Of a stretch of 10,087 bases of DNA, positions 1 through 7,176 are shown piece by piece. Where the stretch lies: assembly GCA_934085975.1 (NCBI GenBank), contig CAKOHT010000024.1, positions 1-10,087 on the forward strand. The letters run 5' to 3'. The stretch comes from an uncultured Cetobacterium sp. (GTDB taxonomy: Bacteria > Fusobacteriota > Fusobacteriia > Fusobacteriales > Fusobacteriaceae). The translations under genes were made by a program, and so were the position numbers. The notes below the pieces were generated by a model. The model did not search any database, was not told the origin of the DNA, and worked only from the letters and a program-made list of their open reading frames with translations. The first letter of the stretch is position 1; each line of letters begins with the position of its first letter.

Positions 1-75
1 GGAGCGGGAGACGAGGGTCGAACTCGCGACATTCAGCTTGGAAGGCTGACGCTCTACCAACTGAGCTACTCCCGC
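1..75 (-). tRNA. tRNA-Gly, anticodon UCC (last base outside the window)
   Basis: On the minus strand the sequence folds as a cloverleaf. The 7-bp acceptor stem pairs 69-75 with 4-10 (GCGGGAG with CTCCCGC). The anticodon stem is 45-49 with 33-37, and the T-arm carries GTTCGAC. The seven-base anticodon loop CTTCCAA puts anticodon TCC at plus-strand 40-42, which reads glycine GGA/GGG codons. The discriminator is T, as in bacterial tRNA-Gly, and is followed by CC at the window edge, so an encoded CCA end probably finishes one base beyond it. The 5' end lies three bases after the 3' end of the tRNA-Pro gene, so the two are presumably processed from one transcript. Confidence 0.95.
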
Positions 76-78
76 AAA

Positions 79-155
79 TGGTCGGAATAGCAAGATTCGA
101 ACTTGCGGCCCCCTGCTCCCAAGGCAGGTGCGCTACCGGACTGCGCTATATTCCG
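79..155 (-). tRNA. tRNA-Pro, anticodon UGG
   Basis: This is a 77-base cloverleaf on the minus strand. Its acceptor stem is CGGAATA paired with TATTCCG, with discriminator A and an encoded CCA at plus-strand 79-81. The D-arm has GCGC stems around AGTCCGGTA. The anticodon stem CCTGC/GCAGG encloses the loop CTTGGGA, giving anticodon TGG (plus-strand 119-121), and the T-arm carries GTTCGAAT. G37 after the anticodon is typical of tRNA-Pro. It is the first gene of a minus-strand tRNA transcript that continues into tRNA-Gly and out of the window. Confidence 0.96.
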
Positions 156-198
156 ACTTATTTATTTTTGAGAGCTCACTTTCGTTTGCTACAAAGCT

Positions 199-227
199 AT
201 AGTATCATAAATTATTATTTGTGTCAA
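199..227 (-). promoter_or_regulatory. sigma-70-type promoter of the tRNA-Pro/tRNA-Gly transcript
   Basis: On the minus strand a perfect -35 box TTGACA (plus 222-227) is separated by exactly 17 bases from a -10 box TACTAT (plus 199-204). Transcription would start near 192, about 37 bases before the 5' end of tRNA-Pro. A near-consensus promoter suits a stable-RNA gene. It is the strongest -35/-10 pair I see in the window. Confidence 0.85.
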
Positions 228-306
228 CAAGCTTTTTTATTTTTTTATTTTTTATTTACGTTTTAAAAAAAAAGGATTGATTTTACTAAAAAAGAATAAT
301 ATTTTA

Positions 307-335
307 TATACAGATTCAAAAAGTTTTTTTATAAT
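307..335 (+). promoter_or_regulatory. probable promoter of the OmpA-like lipoprotein gene
   Basis: TATACA at 307-312 and a perfect TATAAT at 330-335 are 17 bases apart, with a start expected near 342 and a 30-base leader. Alternatives nearby are TTTACT (282-287) with TATATA (305-310), also at 17 bases, and a second TATAAT at 339-344. The whole stretch is AT-rich, so chance matches are likely and the exact boxes are uncertain. Confidence 0.45.
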
Positions 336-371
336 ATTTATAATCATTTTTAATCAAGGAGGTTTTTTATA

Positions 372-1004
372 ATGAAAAATACAAAACTTATTTGCTCTAT
401 TCTTTTAGCCGGTTCTCTTTTTGGTGCGTGTACAGCTACTGAATACAACAACAAAACTACTGGTACAGCTGGTGGAGCTGCAGTAGGTGCTTTAATTGGA
501 CAAGCAATCGGTCAGGATACAAAAGGAACTCTTATCGGAGCTGGAATTGGAGCTCTAGCTGGTTTAGGTTGGGGAGCATATAAAGATCAACAGACAAAAG
601 AACTACAAGCTAGATTACAAAATACTCAAGTTAAAGTTACTGATGAAGGAAACTATATAAATCTTAATCTACCAGGTGGAGTTACATTTCCAACAAATGG
701 ATATGTTATCGGAAGTGGCTTTTATGCACCTTTAAACGATATTGCTGCTGTTTTAAATCAATATCCTGAAACAAGAATAGTTATTTCGGGTAATACTGAT
801 AATACCGGTGCATACTCTTATAACATGGATTTATCAGTTAAAAGAGCGAGAAGTGTCGCTGATTATCTAGTTAGTAGAAGAGTAAATCCAAATAGAATAA
901 CTATCAATGGTTTTGGACCTGATAGACCTATCGCTAGCAATTCAACACCTTCTGGTAGAGCTCAAAACAGAAGAGTTGAAATTCAAATTTTCCCAGCATA
1001 TTAA
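372..1004 (+). CDS. OmpA-family outer-membrane lipoprotein with glycine zipper
   Basis: The 210-residue protein begins with a lipoprotein signal peptide: a basic start, a hydrophobic stretch, then FGAC with Cys20 as the expected lipidation site. Residues 31-70 are rich in spaced glycines (GAAVGALIGQAIG and similar), a glycine-zipper segment that may associate with membrane. Residues about 98-208 form an OmpA C-terminal domain, which binds diaminopimelate of peptidoglycan. Asp143 in TDNTG and Arg158 in LSVKRA are 15 residues apart, like the known ligand-binding pair in OmpA proteins, and NRRVEI follows at 199-204. The protein probably tethers outer membrane to cell wall, like YiaD or Pal-type lipoproteins. 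The start is backed by AAGGAGG at 356-362, nine bases before ATG. The gene stands alone, with its own promoter region and terminator. Confidence 0.9.
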   Translation: MKNTKLICSILLAGSLFGACTATEYNNKTTGTAGGAAVGALIGQAIGQDTKGTLIGAGIGALAGLGWGAYKDQQTKELQARLQNTQVKVTDEGNYINLNLPGGVTFPTNGYVIGSGFYAPLNDIAAVLNQYPETRIVISGNTDNTGAYSYNMDLSVKRARSVADYLVSRRVNPNRITINGFGPDRPIASNSTPSGRAQNRRVEIQIFPAY

Positions 1005-1013
1005 TACAAATTT

Positions 1014-1039
1014 AAAGAGGGTCGTTGACCCTCTTTTTT
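1014..1039. terminator. bidirectional intrinsic terminator between convergent genes
   Basis: A perfect 10-bp stem AAAGAGGGTC (1014-1023) / GACCCTCTTT (1027-1036) has a GTT loop. On the plus strand its stem runs into a T-tract at 1034-1039, ending the OmpA-like gene transcript. On the minus strand it is followed by TTTAAATTTG, so it can also end the FMN-binding gene transcript, whose stop codon (1038-1040) overlaps the tract. Confidence 0.88.
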
Positions 1040-1397
1040 AGTGTTTAACTTTTTCTAATGCCTTTGCAGTCGCCTCTCTTACCCCTTCTGATGTATATGT
1101 CGCTCCTGATACAGCATCAAACTCTGCATTTTGATTTTTTAAAATATGCGCTTTTAAAGTTTCAATAGCTGGATTAGCTATTGGTGGTGTATCTTGGTGA
1201 GTAATATCAACCCCAATGATTTTAATTCCATTTCCCTTTGGCTTTATCTCTAGCTTTACAGTTAAATCACCGTTATATCCATTTCCCATCTCTTCAACAA
1301 CTAACGGTCCCGGTTTATTTGCCTCGTATATTCCCAGCAACAACCCTATTACTATAAAGGCTAACACCAACTTTTTTCTTAAAGATTCTATATTCAT
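1038..1397 (-). CDS. membrane-anchored FMN-binding domain protein
   Basis: This small protein (119 residues) has an N-terminal hydrophobic segment at about 9-25 after a Lys-rich start, consistent with an inner-membrane anchor and an outside domain. The rest resembles the FMN_bind domain found in NqrC, RnfG and extracytoplasmic electron-transfer proteins. The diagnostic motif is DAVSGATYTS (Asp94, Ser97-Gly-Ala-Thr100); in this family the Thr of SGAT is the site where ApbE attaches FMN covalently. The protein therefore probably carries electrons outside the cytoplasm. Its partner is unknown, and no apbE, nqr or rnf gene is in the window. It starts 12 bases after the 5'-nucleotidase stop, with an AAGGGG Shine-Dalgarno sequence spanning that junction, so the two are surely cotranscribed. 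Confidence 0.85.
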   Translation of the reverse strand: MNIESLRKKLVLAFIVIGLLLGIYEANKPGPLVVEEMGNGYNGDLTVKLEIKPKGNGIKIIGVDITHQDTPPIANPAIETLKAHILKNQNAEFDAVSGATYTSEGVREATAKALEKVKH

Positions 1398-1409
1398 CTA
1401 TAACCCCTT

Positions 1410-2963
1410 TTATTTTTTCGGTATCAATCTAGGAACTACTTTATCTCTACCCTCTAACCCAACTTTTTGGATGTACTCAATCAATACCTCATCCAAAGCA
1501 GGATAATGTCCTAACTCCTTTCCACCAGCTAAAGATGAGTACCCATCTCCTCCAGCTGCCATAAAGTCATTTGTTGCCACCACATATGTCTTATTTGGAT
1601 CCAACTTCTCATTTCCTACTCTAATTTCTAAAACCTTTCTATAAGCTGGATTTTTAATATTGAATTTAACTGTCATTCCTGCAACTTGAGCCATTGCACC
1701 TAACGATTCTGGATATGATCTTATTCCGTTTTCAACAGCCTTTTGTAAATCTGATCCCTTCACCTCTTTTGTAATCACGTAGTTTCCAAATGGTAATACG
1801 CTGATTATATCTCCTACTGTAACCTCTCCCGGATTGATAGAAGCTCTAATCCCACCACCATTTGTAATTGCAACATCTGCACCTGTTTTCCACAACATAG
1901 CATCCGTTATCAATTGTGAAAGATTTGTTTCTCCCGTTCTAACAAAAGCTCTATCTCCCTCTAACAAAATTTTAGATTCTCCAACTTTAACATTAGTTAT
2001 CATCTCCTGTTTTCTAGAGATTTCATCTATTTTTTCCTTTACCTTTTCATCTTCTGGAACTGGATTATCTCCACTCATGATTACGTTCTTTGTATATAGC
2101 GTATAATCTATCGCTTCGTTTCTATTTTTTAATTTATCAAAATCAACCTTTACTACTCCAACGTTTTTAGCATACTCTCCTGTTTGTACTATAGTCACTC
2201 CATTAACTATCTTTTTCTCTTTTAACTCAGTGTGACTGTGTCCGTCAATAATTAAATCTATCTCAGGTACAGCCTCAGCTAATCCTACACTTTGTAATTT
2301 TTTCGCTGTACTCTCGTCGTCTCCCAAATGTGCTATTACAACAATAAATGTAACTCCCTCTTTTTTCATCTGAGCAACAACTGATTTAGCTGTTGCGATA
2401 GGATCCGCTATCGTTATATTTTTTACATTATTTGGATTAGTCTTAAAATATGTTTCAGGAGTTGCTAAACCAAAGAATCCAACTTTTTTCCCATCTATTT
2501 TTCTGATATCATATGTCCCTGCAATTGGCTTCCCTGTTGTTTTATCCACAACGTTTGCTGCCAATGTTTTATATTTTTGCATAGACAATAACTCTTCTAA
2601 TCTCTCTTGTCCATAGTTAAAATCATGATTTCCTAAAGTTGCATAGTCAAGACCAGCTGCATTTAGAGTTTCAACCATTGATTCACCCTTAGTCAGAGTA
2701 GCAAAAGTTGTCCCGTGCATTGTATCTCCAGCATCTATCAATAGTACCTTTCCATTATTTTTATCCTGCTCTAAAGCCTTAGCTATAGTAGCCACTCTAG
2801 CTAATCCCACACCATCAAATTGCCCCTCTTTTGCCCTACCATGAACATCATTGACATGAACTAAAGTAAGCTCGTACTCTCCATCTTTTGGCGGTAATAC
2901 TTTACAAGCAGAAAGAGCTAAGACTAACCCCATCAAACCAAAAATTTTTAAATTTTTATTCAT
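1410..2963 (-). CDS. lipoprotein 5'-nucleotidase / 2',3'-cyclic phosphodiesterase family (UshA-like)
   Basis: The 517-residue protein has a lipoprotein signal ending in LSAC (Cys20), so it is anchored on the periplasmic side or at the outer membrane. The N-terminal calcineurin-type phosphoesterase domain shows all metal-site motifs in order: DVH (Asp39, His41), GD (Asp80), GNHD (111-114), AH (His212) and GHSH (241-244). The C-terminal 5'-nucleotidase domain, about 325-510, has NGGGIR (368-373), LPFGN (390-394) and DFMAAGGDGY (466-475), which shape the nucleotide pocket. It should remove phosphate from nucleotides, and many homologues also split nucleotide sugars, NAD or FAD. The exact substrate cannot be read from sequence. 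AGGGAGG lies just before the ATG. It is the first gene of a two-gene operon with the FMN-binding protein. Confidence 0.92.
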   Translation of the reverse strand: MNKNLKIFGLMGLVLALSACKVLPPKDGEYELTLVHVNDVHGRAKEGQFDGVGLARVATIAKALEQDKNNGKVLLIDAGDTMHGTTFATLTKGESMVETLNAAGLDYATLGNHDFNYGQERLEELLSMQKYKTLAANVVDKTTGKPIAGTYDIRKIDGKKVGFFGLATPETYFKTNPNNVKNITIADPIATAKSVVAQMKKEGVTFIVVIAHLGDDESTAKKLQSVGLAEAVPEIDLIIDGHSHTELKEKKIVNGVTIVQTGEYAKNVGVVKVDFDKLKNRNEAIDYTLYTKNVIMSGDNPVPEDEKVKEKIDEISRKQEMITNVKVGESKILLEGDRAFVRTGETNLSQLITDAMLWKTGADVAITNGGGIRASINPGEVTVGDIISVLPFGNYVITKEVKGSDLQKAVENGIRSYPESLGAMAQVAGMTVKFNIKNPAYRKVLEIRVGNEKLDPNKTYVVATNDFMAAGGDGYSSLAGGKELGHYPALDEVLIEYIQKVGLEGRDKVVPRLIPKK

Positions 2964-3008
2964 CTTTCCTCCCTAATTAATCCTAGTTTTCAAATCAAAT
3001 TCGAACAT

Positions 3009-3037
3009 ATTTTATCATATTTAGACAAGATTGTAAA
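3009..3037 (-). promoter_or_regulatory. promoter of the nucleotidase/FMN-binding operon
   Basis: On the minus strand TTTACA (plus 3032-3037) is 17 bases from TAAAAT (plus 3009-3014). The -10 box is preceded by TGA, giving an extended -10 element. A start near 3002 would leave a leader of about 40 bases before the ATG at 2963. Confidence 0.65.
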
Positions 3038-3039
3038 AG

Positions 3040-3090
3040 AAAAAAAGGCGCTTCATTTTACCACTAAAAGAGGTAGAAATTTTTTCGCCC
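3040..3090 (-). terminator. probable terminator downstream of the YeiH-family gene
   Basis: Reading the minus strand, GGCG (plus 3086-3089) can pair with CGCC (3047-3050), and an inner TACC/GGTA (3072-3075 with 3059-3062) closes a loop. A run of T follows (A-run at plus 3040-3046). The stem is interrupted by unpaired A/T bases, so it is weaker than the other terminators here, but position and T-run fit the end of the yeiH transcript, nine bases after its stop. Confidence 0.5.
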
Positions 3091-3098
3091 AAACATTG

Positions 3099-4088
3099 TT
3101 AAAATAAATAATATGCTCCTGTAAATCCAATTATTTGAATTATTATCATCCCTAATAATCCAACGATTAAAGGTCTTATTCCAGCTTTTACCATTTTTTT
3201 AATATTCGTTTTTAAACCCAATGAAGCCATTGCTGTTGTTAAGACAATATTTCCAAAACTTAAAACTCCTTGTTTTATTTCTGGTGCTAAAATATTTAAT
3301 GAATTTAATATAACAACTACGATAAACCAAAGAACATAATAGGGTTTATCTATTTTCTTGTTTAAGTCTGATTTAGTTCTTCTTGATTGCCAAATTGCAA
3401 ATCCTATGGATACTGGAACCAAAAAAACGACCCTTGTTAATTTTGATAAAATCGCCATTGATTCTGCTATATCTGAACCTACAGCACCACCAGCTGCTAC
3501 AACTTCTGCTACTTCTGGCAACGTAATTCCTACCCAGGCTCCATAGAATATATCGTTCATATTAAACATTCTATACAAAGCTGGGAAAGCAAACATAGCA
3601 ATTGTTCCAAACAACGTTATTGCCCCTATTCCAAAAGCAGTATCTTCTTCTTCTGCTTCTATTATTGGCGCCACTGCTGCTACTGCTGATGCTCCACAAA
3701 TCGCTGTTCCTGCTGCTAAACATATTCCCATTTTTTCGCTCAATCCTAACTTTTCAGCTATTTTTATTACACTTATTAGAGTGATAATAATCATCACACC
3801 TATAAGTGTAACTCCTAAAATTCCTAGCTTTGTCAATTCACCCAAGCTTAATTTAAAACCTAATAAAATAACTCCTAATCTCAAAATTTTCTTACTTGTA
3901 AAAGCTATTCCGGGTTGAAAATCACTTTTTGATGCGTAACTAGTAAAATTAGAAATCAACATTCCTATCACAATTGCATATAATAAAGAACTAATATGAA
4001 GTGCTCTATTCACTTCTGTACCGTATAGAAGTATCGAAATTATCGCTATAAAAACATTTAACGATACACCTTTTAATATTTTAGACAT
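3099..4088 (-). CDS. YeiH-family putative sulfate/sulfite exporter (UPF0324)
   Basis: The 329-residue protein is almost entirely hydrophobic, with roughly ten membrane segments (for example 12-22, 32-47, 68-80, 88-108, 152-170, 219-233, 251-267, 305-327). It matches the YeiH family (PF03601 type), annotated as putative sulfate exporters. Recognisable family blocks are GTAICGASA (127-135), an acidic EAEEED loop (144-149), KLTRV (216-220) and AMASLGL (286-292). The family substrate is poorly established; lying downstream of asrABC on the same strand points to sulfite, sulfate or a related anion. In block GITLPEVAEVVAAG (187-200) the residue before EV is Pro191, where I recall many homologues having His; this needs an alignment. 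GGGGGAG precedes the ATG. It may be cotranscribed with asr or have its own start in the 104-base gap. Confidence 0.85.
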   Translation of the reverse strand: MSKILKGVSLNVFIAIISILLYGTEVNRALHISSLLYAIVIGMLISNFTSYASKSDFQPGIAFTSKKILRLGVILLGFKLSLGELTKLGILGVTLIGVMIIITLISVIKIAEKLGLSEKMGICLAAGTAICGASAVAAVAPIIEAEEEDTAFGIGAITLFGTIAMFAFPALYRMFNMNDIFYGAWVGITLPEVAEVVAAGGAVGSDIAESMAILSKLTRVVFLVPVSIGFAIWQSRRTKSDLNKKIDKPYYVLWFIVVVILNSLNILAPEIKQGVLSFGNIVLTTAMASLGLKTNIKKMVKAGIRPLIVGLLGMIIIQIIGFTGAYYLF

Positions 4089-4131
4089 AACTCCCCCTTG
4101 TTGAACTCCTATTCAAAGTTCTAAACATAAC

Positions 4132-4160
4132 TAATGGGAACCCTTTTGAGGTCCCCATTA
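4132..4160 (-). promoter_or_regulatory. stem-loop between asrC and the YeiH-family gene
   Basis: Arms TAATGGGAACC (4132-4142) and GGTCCCCATTA (4150-4160) flank a seven-base loop. On the minus strand, which is the transcribed one, all 11 positions pair (one as G.U). On the plus strand that position is an A.C mismatch, so selection for an RNA hairpin in the asr-yeiH transcript is plausible. The bases after it on the minus strand (GTTATGTTTAG) are only moderately T-rich. It may be a weak or partial terminator, an RNA-stability element or a leader hairpin. Confidence 0.55.
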
Positions 4161-4192
4161 CTATAAATATATTTTAATTTAAAAATTTAATT

Positions 4193-5263
4193 CTAGTGTC
4201 CACCCTCATAATTAAAAGGCTTTTCTAGAGTATATAAATCCCCCGGACTTGAGTGCTTAGAAATTGGCTTAACGTTGATATTAGCTCTGTATTCTGTCTC
4301 TGCCCATAGAATTCTTTGTGCCACCTGTGCTTCTGGATTTAACTCCACTCCATCAAGAATCATCTCTTTAAACTTTTGATACCCAGCTCTATCAATTAAA
4401 TGACCTCCATGAATATACATAGGTTTATGATGTAAAACATTGGCAGAGAATTTTTGCCAGTTTCCAATAACTTGGATAACTACGTCCTCTGTAACCCAGT
4501 TTAAAAACATTTTCCCCATTCTTGGGTATTGTTTTCCTGTTCTTCCACCTATTAACACTCTATATAATTTTTGTTCTGCTCTTACCCATGCAGATGATGG
4601 ACATGCCTCAACGCACTCTCCACATCCTACGCAGCAGCAAGTATCTTTTAAAATTCTATAGTTTTCTAATTTTAAAACTCTTGTAGCAGAATGTTCACAT
4701 ACTTTAACACATCTTCCACATCCAAGACATCTTTCTTTTACATATATTGGCATAGTTACACCTATTATTCCAAAATCATTAAAATGAGCTTTAGCACAGT
4801 CATTTGGACATCCTGCTATTGTCATTTTTATATGGTAGTGGCTTGGGAAAATTTGCTTTTCAAGTTTTCTTGCCAACTCCCAAGTATTGATATTAGCTTT
4901 TACACAGTGAGAATTTCCGATACACGCCATGATATTTCTAGCACCGATAGTAGGATATCCTGCTTTGTTAACTTCCATGTCAACTCCACAAGCCTCTACA
5001 TCTACTTCCTTAATATACTCTTCTAAATACGCATTTACCGCATCCACATTTTCAAACTTTATTCCAGGAGCATTAAGAGTTTGTCTCATACCCATATGGA
5101 ATGTTCCATCTCCCCATCTCTCTGCAATATCTTGTATTACTTTTAAATATTTAGCTTCAATTAATCCACCTGGAACACGAAGTTGGATCATGAACTCTCC
5201 AGGTACTTTTGATTGACGGAAGCAGTTTAATTTTAGTTTAGTTATATTTATATCGTGATTCAC
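4193..5263 (-). CDS. asrC: anaerobic sulfite reductase subunit C, siroheme and [4Fe-4S] subunit
   Basis: This is the catalytic subunit of the cytoplasmic enzyme that reduces sulfite to sulfide. The siroheme/[4Fe-4S] site of the nitrite/sulfite reductase fold is visible as C-x5-C (Cys114, Cys120) plus C-x3-C (Cys152, Cys156 in GCPNDC). Two ferredoxin-type [4Fe-4S] motifs are inserted after it: Cys179-182-185-189 and Cys211-214-217-221. A further hydrophobic/charged region follows to residue 356, making it slightly longer than the roughly 340 residues I expect for Salmonella AsrC; the extra is a C-terminal tail. The start is GTG, supported by AGGGGG (plus 5272-5277) eight bases upstream; no in-frame ATG lies near. 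It begins 14 bases after the asrB stop, within one operon. Confidence 0.96.
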   Translation of the reverse strand: MNHDINITKLKLNCFRQSKVPGEFMIQLRVPGGLIEAKYLKVIQDIAERWGDGTFHMGMRQTLNAPGIKFENVDAVNAYLEEYIKEVDVEACGVDMEVNKAGYPTIGARNIMACIGNSHCVKANINTWELARKLEKQIFPSHYHIKMTIAGCPNDCAKAHFNDFGIIGVTMPIYVKERCLGCGRCVKVCEHSATRVLKLENYRILKDTCCCVGCGECVEACPSSAWVRAEQKLYRVLIGGRTGKQYPRMGKMFLNWVTEDVVIQVIGNWQKFSANVLHHKPMYIHGGHLIDRAGYQKFKEMILDGVELNPEAQVAQRILWAETEYRANINVKPISKHSSPGDLYTLEKPFNYEGGH

Positions 5264-5271
5264 TTATTTTA

Positions 5272-5277
5272 CCCCCT
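5272..5277 (-). promoter_or_regulatory. ribosome binding site fixing the GTG start of asrC
   Basis: Minus-strand AGGGGG begins immediately after the asrB stop codon TAA (sharing none of its bases) and lies eight bases before GTG at 5261-5263. It is the only good Shine-Dalgarno match here, so it supports the non-ATG start. Confidence 0.7.
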
Positions 5278-6087
5278 TTAGTCGATTAGATATTTAGCTT
5301 GAGAATAGTTAAATACTGGTCCTTCCAGACATACATAAACTTCATCAATTCTACAGTGACCACATTTTCCAACTGCACATGACATCTTTCTTTCAAAAGA
5401 AACCCAAATCTTATCAGTAGGAACTCCTAACTTTTCAAATTCGATAGCTGTATACTTCATCATATTAGGTGGTCCAACGATTATAACTTCCAAATCGTCA
5501 AAATTTTCTGATACCATTTTTAACTGAGGTACATACTCTGTAACAAGTCCTACACACTCACCATCCAGTCCGCACCCTTTATCTACTGTTAATACCATTG
5601 GATGTTTTTTTCTCCAGTTGATAATCTCATCTCTAAATAGTATTGAAGCGTCATCTTTAAATCCAAATAGTAACTCCATTGACTGAACTTCCTCTGGATT
5701 TTTATAAATTTGATTGATTAAAGATCTAACTGGAGCTAATCCTGATCCTCCTGTCACAATAATCACTTTTTTATTTTTTATATCAATTATATCAAAACCT
5801 TTACCATAAGGTCCTCTCATTGGCAGTAAATCTCCAGCGTGTAAAGTAAAAATCTCATCAGTTACTGTTCCAACTTTTCTAATTAAGAACTCTGCCCATC
5901 CCTCTGATGCAGAAAAATCTGTAACAGATATTGGACACTCTCCCACTTTTGGTAAAGACAGTTGCATAAATTGTCCAGATTTTATATTTCCTGCTTCTGG
6001 ATATTCAACTCTAAATAGATACTCTATATCAGTAACTTTTTTTACATCCAAAAGTCTATATGGTGTTGGCATTATTACATTTTCCAT
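5278..6087 (-). CDS. asrB: anaerobic sulfite reductase subunit B, FAD/NAD(P)H-binding electron-transfer subunit
   Basis: The 269-residue protein has the ferredoxin-reductase layout. An FAD-binding barrel at about 8-100 includes CPISV (51-55, the counterpart of the RxYS flavin motif) and RGPYGKGF (91-98). A nucleotide-binding domain contains VTGGSGLAPVRSL (111-123) and VGPPNMM (204-210). The C-terminal [2Fe-2S] motif is Cys237-x4-Cys242-x2-Cys245-x7-Cys253, as in AsrB and dihydroorotate dehydrogenase electron-transfer subunits. It should take electrons from NAD(P)H and pass them to the Fe-S centres of AsrA and AsrC. Its ATG overlaps the asrA stop by one base (TAATG), implying translational coupling; GGAGG lies nine bases upstream inside asrA. 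A second ATG six codons in is possible but has poorer spacing. Confidence 0.95.
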   Translation of the reverse strand: MENVIMPTPYRLLDVKKVTDIEYLFRVEYPEAGNIKSGQFMQLSLPKVGECPISVTDFSASEGWAEFLIRKVGTVTDEIFTLHAGDLLPMRGPYGKGFDIIDIKNKKVIIVTGGSGLAPVRSLINQIYKNPEEVQSMELLFGFKDDASILFRDEIINWRKKHPMVLTVDKGCGLDGECVGLVTEYVPQLKMVSENFDDLEVIIVGPPNMMKYTAIEFEKLGVPTDKIWVSFERKMSCAVGKCGHCRIDEVYVCLEGPVFNYSQAKYLID

Positions 6088-7124
6088 TACTTATTACCTC
6101 CATTTAGTTTATCAACCTCTGCAGCTAGTCTGTTTACAGTAGTTGAGAAAGATATAAACACTGGACACTTATCATCACATCTTCCACATCCAACACACAT
6201 ATGATTCTCTTTAAATCTCTTCTTAAAATCATGAATTTTGTGCATAACTTTAAACCTCATTCTTTCTCCACCAGTTTTTCTGAATGAATGATTTCCAGCC
6301 ATCTCTGTATATCCATCAACGTGGCAAGAAGCATTTATTCTTCTTCTCTCTCCCGCATCTGTATCAGAACTATAATTCATATCATATGTTGTGAAGCAAG
6401 TGCACGTAGAGCATGATACAGTACAACTTCCACACATCAAACATCTCTTGTCAAACTCTTTCCACATATCTAAAGATTTCACTGCTAATTGAGTATCTTT
6501 ATCATTTATTTCTGGAATTCTAACAACTCTTTCGTTTTCTACAACTGGAGTTACTGTAAAATCGATTTCATCATTTCCTGCAAAGCAAGAGTTAAATAGT
6601 TCATCTTTAGTTTCTACTAGAACTTCTTCCCCATCAAACTTTACTCCAAATGCGTATTCATCTGCTAATGCAGTACCCATTGAAGCACAGAAGCACGTAT
6701 CCCAACCTTTTGTTGGACACTCCATCAATATGAACTTTGTCTTTTCTCTCATTCTTTTATAGTATGAATCTTCAAATCCACCATTTCTCAAGAAAATTTC
6801 ATCATATCTTTTTATTGAGTGAATATCGCAAGCTCTTGCGAATACAAGCATTGGTCTATCGTCAACAACTTTTGTCTCTCTGTAGTCTGCATCTGTAAAA
6901 TATAAAACTGTTTCTGTTATAGGGCTTAATGCTTCCTTTGCTGCATAATCTGATTTCTCATCATGTACAATCTCATCTGCCGAATAAACTCTATCATATC
7001 TCACAATGTCGGTATCTGAATATCTTCCCTGTTTAGGAAATCTTTTTGGAGCATAAATCTTATACTCTTTACTAAGATTTTTTAACAAGCTATCAAAATT
7101 TTCTGCTGTTATTTTGTATCCCAT
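6087..7124 (-). CDS. asrA: anaerobic sulfite reductase subunit A, [4Fe-4S] ferredoxin subunit
   Basis: The 345-residue protein matches AsrA. The N-terminal two thirds resemble the 4Fe-4S dicluster/hydrogenase-like domain, with a cysteine cluster CPTKGWDTCFC (Cys136, Cys144, Cys146). Two ferredoxin motifs follow: Cys228-231-234-238 in CLMCGSC, then Cys310-313-316-320 in CVGCGRC, the latter ending in CP. Extra cysteines (241, 243, 267) lie between them. Its role is electron relay from AsrB to AsrC. It is the first gene of the operon: GGGAGG is about ten bases before the ATG, with a second AAGG directly adjacent, and a promoter at 7177-7205 lies upstream. Length is close to the Salmonella protein, and nothing looks broken. 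Confidence 0.95.
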   Translation of the reverse strand: MGYKITAENFDSLLKNLSKEYKIYAPKRFPKQGRYSDTDIVRYDRVYSADEIVHDEKSDYAAKEALSPITETVLYFTDADYRETKVVDDRPMLVFARACDIHSIKRYDEIFLRNGGFEDSYYKRMREKTKFILMECPTKGWDTCFCASMGTALADEYAFGVKFDGEEVLVETKDELFNSCFAGNDEIDFTVTPVVENERVVRIPEINDKDTQLAVKSLDMWKEFDKRCLMCGSCTVSCSTCTCFTTYDMNYSSDTDAGERRRINASCHVDGYTEMAGNHSFRKTGGERMRFKVMHKIHDFKKRFKENHMCVGCGRCDDKCPVFISFSTTVNRLAAEVDKLNGGNK

Positions 7125-7176
7125 CCTTACTTTGCCTCCCTGTTATTTGAATTTTTATTTAATCCATAATATGTTT

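Noticed and set aside
78..266. A 62-codon plus-strand open frame starting at 78
   Set aside because: It runs through the antisense of the tRNA-Pro gene and then AT-rich spacer; no ribosome binding site or protein-like character.
1834..2106. Plus-strand open frame inside the nucleotidase gene
   Set aside because: Antisense shadow of a conserved coding region; no ribosome binding site and no recognisable domain.
3602..3784. Leucine-rich plus-strand open frame opposite the YeiH-family gene
   Set aside because: The leucine runs come from reading the complement of Ala/Glu-rich coding sequence in another frame; it overlaps conserved family motifs.
4440..5216. Several plus-strand open frames opposite asrC (4440-4661, 4691-5026, 4929-5216)
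   Set aside because: They are antisense to a clearly real, motif-complete gene and show no family features of their own.
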